Below the pieces are notes generated by a model that saw nothing but the letters and a program-made list of their open reading frames with translations, made no database searches and was not told where the DNA came from. Source: Thermus thermamylovorans (lineage in GTDB: Bacteria; Deinococcota; Deinococci; Deinococcales; Thermaceae). Taken from it: a stretch of DNA of 46,546 bases. Position numbers and translations under genes: made by a program. Positions 44,260-46,546 of this stretch are shown here, in pieces. The DNA lies in NCBI RefSeq assembly GCF_004307015.1, contig NZ_SIJL01000006.1, positions 67,359 to 113,904 on the forward strand, written 5' to 3'. Every line of letters begins with the position of its first letter. Within the stretch, counting starts at the first letter, position 1.

Positions 44260-45378
44260 TCAGAGGCGGCCCCGGACCCAGAGGACCACGCCCAGGAAGC
44301 CCAACCCTGCGAGGGGGAGGACCACGGCGGGGTTGGCCAGGCCGAGCCCGGCGAGGGTCGCCCCCAAGACATACCCCCCGTCGCGGAAGAAGCGGTACTG
44401 GCCCAAGGCGGTGGCCCGCTTTTCCGGGGGCGCGCGGTCGGCCACATGGGCGATCAGGGTGGGGTAGGCCATGGCGGTGCCCAGACCCAGCAGGAGGGCG
44501 GCCAGGAGGGCTGCCCCCGGGGGCTCCACGCCCAGGAGGAGGAGGCCGAGCCCCTGCAGGGCCATTCCCCCGAGGATGAGGGGGCGGCGGCCCAGGCGGT
44601 CGGAAAGGGGGCCAAAGAGGGGTTGCCCCAGGGCCCAGGCCAGGGGGTAGAGGCCCGCCACCCCCCCGATCTCGGCGGGGGAGAGTCCCCGGGCGGAAAG
44701 GAGGAGGGGCAGGAGCAGCCAGGCCAGGCCGTCCTTGAGGTTGGTGAGGAGGCCGAGCAGGGAGGGAAGCCCCACCCCGGGCACCCAGCCCAAGGGGGTA
44801 GGGGCGGGGGGCCTGCGGGTCTCCGGAACCGCCAGGGCCAGGCCCAGGCCGGCCAGGGCCACCCCCACCCCCAGGTAGAAGGGGATGGGCTTGAGGCTGT
44901 AGGTGGAGGCCAACAGGCCGGTGAGGAAGGCCAGGAGGCTCACCCCCAGGTAGCCCGCGAACTCGTTGACCCCGGCGGCGACCCCCCGGCGGTGGGGCGG
45001 GACCAGGTCCACCATCATGTTCACGGTCATGGACCAGGCGAGGGCCTGGTTGATCCCCAGGAGCGCGTTGGCGGCGACGACCCAGTCCCAGGTGGGGGCG
45101 AGGATGAGGAGGGGAGGCACGGGCAGGCCGAAGAGCCAGCCCAGGATCAGCACCCCCCTGCGCCCCATCCGGTCGGCCAGAAGGCCGGCGAGGAGGTTGA
45201 AAAGGGCTTTGGCCAGGCCGAAGGAAGCGATGAAGGCCCCCACGGCCACCCCGGTCTGGAGCCCGTAGACCTCCGCGGCCAGAAGGGGAAGCACCGTCCG
45301 CTCCAGCCCCACCATGCCCCCCACGAAGAGGTTGTTCAGGGCCAGGAGCCAGAAGGCCGGGGGCAGGACGCCCTTCAA
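44260..45378 (-). CDS. MFS transporter
   Basis: 372 residues from TTG at 45378, with about 12 TM helices. Motif A is clear in LADRMGRRGVLILG (first half) and is repeated as LSDRLGRRPLILGG in the second. It belongs to the general drug/metabolite MFS group; substrate unknown. The longer open frame up to 45471 is rejected because the promoter (TTGACG-17-TAGGTT) lies within it, and the extra residues are proline-rich and not membrane-like. Codon use is host-like, unlike the MFS at 2750-3994. tatD follows. Confidence 0.8.
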   Translation of the reverse strand: MKGVLPPAFWLLALNNLFVGGMVGLERTVLPLLAAEVYGLQTGVAVGAFIASFGLAKALFNLLAGLLADRMGRRGVLILGWLFGLPVPPLLILAPTWDWVVAANALLGINQALAWSMTVNMMVDLVPPHRRGVAAGVNEFAGYLGVSLLAFLTGLLASTYSLKPIPFYLGVGVALAGLGLALAVPETRRPPAPTPLGWVPGVGLPSLLGLLTNLKDGLAWLLLPLLLSARGLSPAEIGGVAGLYPLAWALGQPLFGPLSDRLGRRPLILGGMALQGLGLLLLGVEPPGAALLAALLLGLGTAMAYPTLIAHVADRAPPEKRATALGQYRFFRDGGYVLGATLAGLGLANPAVVLPLAGLGFLGVVLWVRGRL

Positions 45379-45442
45379 GGCCCCACCCCGGCCAGGGGGC
45401 GGGGGTTCGGCGGCAGGCGGGCTCCCCTGTACACCCTTCACC

Positions 45443-45471
45443 AACCTAGGGGGGTGGCCCCTTGCCGTCAA
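45443..45471 (-). promoter_or_regulatory. Promoter of the MFS gene
   Basis: Minus-strand TTGACG (45466-45471), a 17-bp spacer and TAGGTT (45443-45448). Expected transcription start is near 45436, which excludes the upstream TTG/GTG codons as starts. Confidence 0.55.
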
Positions 45472-45530
45472 GCCTCGAGGCGTGGTCTTCGGCCTGGAAG
45501 CGGGCCAACATTCCCCTGAGGGACGCGGAC

Positions 45531-45536
45531 TAGGCT
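45531..45536 (+). promoter_or_regulatory. -10 element of lipoprotein gene
   Basis: TAGGCT lies 6 nt before the ATG at 45543; leaderless pattern. No clear -35. Confidence 0.4.
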
Positions 45537-45542
45537 TAGGGC

Positions 45543-46546
45543 ATGCGCCCCCTTCTCCTCCTGCCCCTCCTCCTCGCCGCCTGCGCCCCGGCCCTTCTGG
45601 GGGTGGACCCCCAGAGGCTTCCCGACCCCCAGGACTGGGACCCCAAGCCCGCTCCCTTGGAGTGGTGGTACGCCTCGGGCTGGGCCGAGCCCTACGCCTT
45701 CCACTTCGCCTTCTTCAAGGCCTACGCGCCCCCCTCCTTCCGCATCCTGGGCCTTCCCGGAAGCCTCTTCGGGGCCTTCCACGCCGCCCACCTGGCCCTC
45801 ACCGACCTGCGCACGGGGGAGAGGCTTTTCCTGGAGGTGGCGGACCAGGACCTCCTGGCCCCCCGGGGCCGGGCGGAACCGGGCCCTTACCTGGAGGTCT
45901 CCGGTTGGCGGTTCTATAGGGAGGGGGAGGGCTTCCGCCTCCTGGCCGGCCCCGTGGACCTCGCCTTCCTTCCCCTGAAGCCCCCCGTGGTCCATCCCCC
46001 CGGCTACTCGGGCACCGAGGCCACGGGGCGGATGTACTACCAGTCCTACACCCGGGCTGTGGCCTCGGGCCGCATCCGTGGCGAAGAGGCCCGGTGGGAG
46101 GTCTGGCTGGACCACCAGTGGGGGGAGCAGCTTTCCGGGCTTTCCGCCACCTGGGACTGGTTCGGCCTGCACCTCTCCGACGGCTCCGAGCTCATGGCCT
46201 ACCGGGTGCGGGACCGGGAGGGCCGGGTGGTCCAGGTGCTGGGGAGCCGGGTGGACCCCCTGGGGCGGGTGGAGGCCTGGCAGCTGGAGTTTCTCCCTCT
46301 GGAGGCCTGGACCAGCCCCTCGGGCCGGACCTTCACCCTGGCCTGGCGGCTCCTGGGTCCGGGCCTGGACCTCACCCTCCGCCCCCTCTTCCCCGAAGGG
46401 GAGATCCTCTCCCGTACCACCCGGGTGGCCTACTGGGAGGGGCCGGTGGCGGGGGAGGGCACCTTGAGGGGCTACCCGGTGCGGGTCCAGGGGATGGGGG
46501 AGTTTGTGGCCGGCCCTGAACCTGGACAGACACATGTGAGACGCTG
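45543..46546 (+). CDS. CrtC/AttH-like lipocalin-fold lipoprotein, partial
   Basis: 334 codons are open to the window edge. The signal is a lipoprotein type: MRPLLLLPLLLAAC with lipid-bearing C14. The mature part shows the AttH/carotenoid 1,2-hydratase family marks EWWYASGW near residue 40, the MYYQSYTR segment and VWLDHQWGEQ near 190. Relatives include CrtC hydratases and exported proteins of unknown role. Thermus makes carotenoids, but a hydratase role is only a guess. The final ~10 codons (PEPGQTHVRR) do not resemble the family and are lower in GC, so the gene may be interrupted at about 46515. Confidence 0.72.
   Translation, partial: MRPLLLLPLLLAACAPALLGVDPQRLPDPQDWDPKPAPLEWWYASGWAEPYAFHFAFFKAYAPPSFRILGLPGSLFGAFHAAHLALTDLRTGERLFLEVADQDLLAPRGRAEPGPYLEVSGWRFYREGEGFRLLAGPVDLAFLPLKPPVVHPPGYSGTEATGRMYYQSYTRAVASGRIRGEEARWEVWLDHQWGEQLSGLSATWDWFGLHLSDGSELMAYRVRDREGRVVQVLGSRVDPLGRVEAWQLEFLPLEAWTSPSGRTFTLAWRLLGPGLDLTLRPLFPEGEILSRTTRVAYWEGPVAGEGTLRGYPVRVQGMGEFVAGPEPGQTHVRR

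Noticed and set aside
41292-44447. Minus-strand open frame of over 1000 codons
   Set aside because: It is antisense to mgtE and overlaps tatD in another frame. Its translation is low-complexity (Pro, Gly, Arg, His-rich), as expected for the reverse frame of GC-rich genes.
45379-45471. Extended N-terminus of the MFS protein
   Set aside because: The extension is proline-rich and lies across the TTGACG-17-TAGGTT promoter.

Overview
The window looks like a stretch of chromosome from a Thermus species (Deinococcota). The DNA is very GC-rich and genes are tightly packed, often with ATGA or GTGA overlaps. The rnpA gene carries an N-terminal extension that completely contains rpmH in another frame, an arrangement known from Thermus. 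GltX, RNase HI and a 422-residue archaeal-type AspRS also match the Thermus forms as I remember them. These identifications come from motif reading and memory; no database search was possible.

Layout. 1-2445: a VapBC-like toxin-antitoxin pair whose toxin gene has an in-frame TAG, a YkgJ-type cysteine-cluster protein, a small membrane protein, DinB and an unknown protein. 2446-4177: an island of different base composition with a decayed IS630-type transposase remnant, an MFS exporter and a possible 41-residue peptide. 4168-6766: leucine-catabolism genes (HMG-CoA lyase, methylcrotonyl-CoA carboxylase beta subunit). 6791-11240: RNase HI, two Uma2 proteins, VOC, GYD, GMP synthase, a DsbB-like protein and a DUF5522-like protein. 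11305-14765: ftsY, a small exported protein, gltX and lptB. 14769-19531: a coiled-coil membrane protein and, on the minus strand, the conserved cluster rpmH/rnpA-yidD-yidC-jag-prmC. 19630-26453: a branched-chain amino-acid-type ABC transporter operon with an acyl-CoA ligase inside it, behind a near-consensus promoter. 26467-29633: a metal ABC transporter, then an IscR-like regulator with a cysteine desulfurase. 29681-32697: fadD, a phosphoribosyltransferase, a cupin and a structured gene-free stretch. 32698-35714: an ABC-2 exporter with a NEW3-type protein. 35813-39734: speD diverging from the sdhCDAB operon. 39831-41099: archaeal-type AspRS. 41242-43289: a cut-down MgtC-like protein and an MgtE-like magnesium transporter behind two similar promoters. 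43466-46546: TatD, an MFS transporter and a partial CrtC/AttH-like lipoprotein running off the edge.

A recurring theme is leaderless expression. At least twelve genes have a TAnnnT hexamer (variants of TATACT, TAAACT or TAGCCT) exactly 6-7 nt before the start codon, and this settles several start choices. Genes inside operons and a few others (sdhC, speD, fadD, hmgL, livK) have clear Shine-Dalgarno sequences instead. Terminators are GC-rich hairpins without U-tracts, some sharing arm or loop sequence.

The points most worth a second look are the speD promoter with a G-tract spacer, the duplicated promoter at the MgtC-fragment/MgtE locus with its long leader, the structured stretch 32452-32697, the amber-truncated toxin, the foreign MFS/small-peptide island, and the embedded rpmH. 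I found no CRISPR array, tRNA, rRNA or complete insertion sequence.
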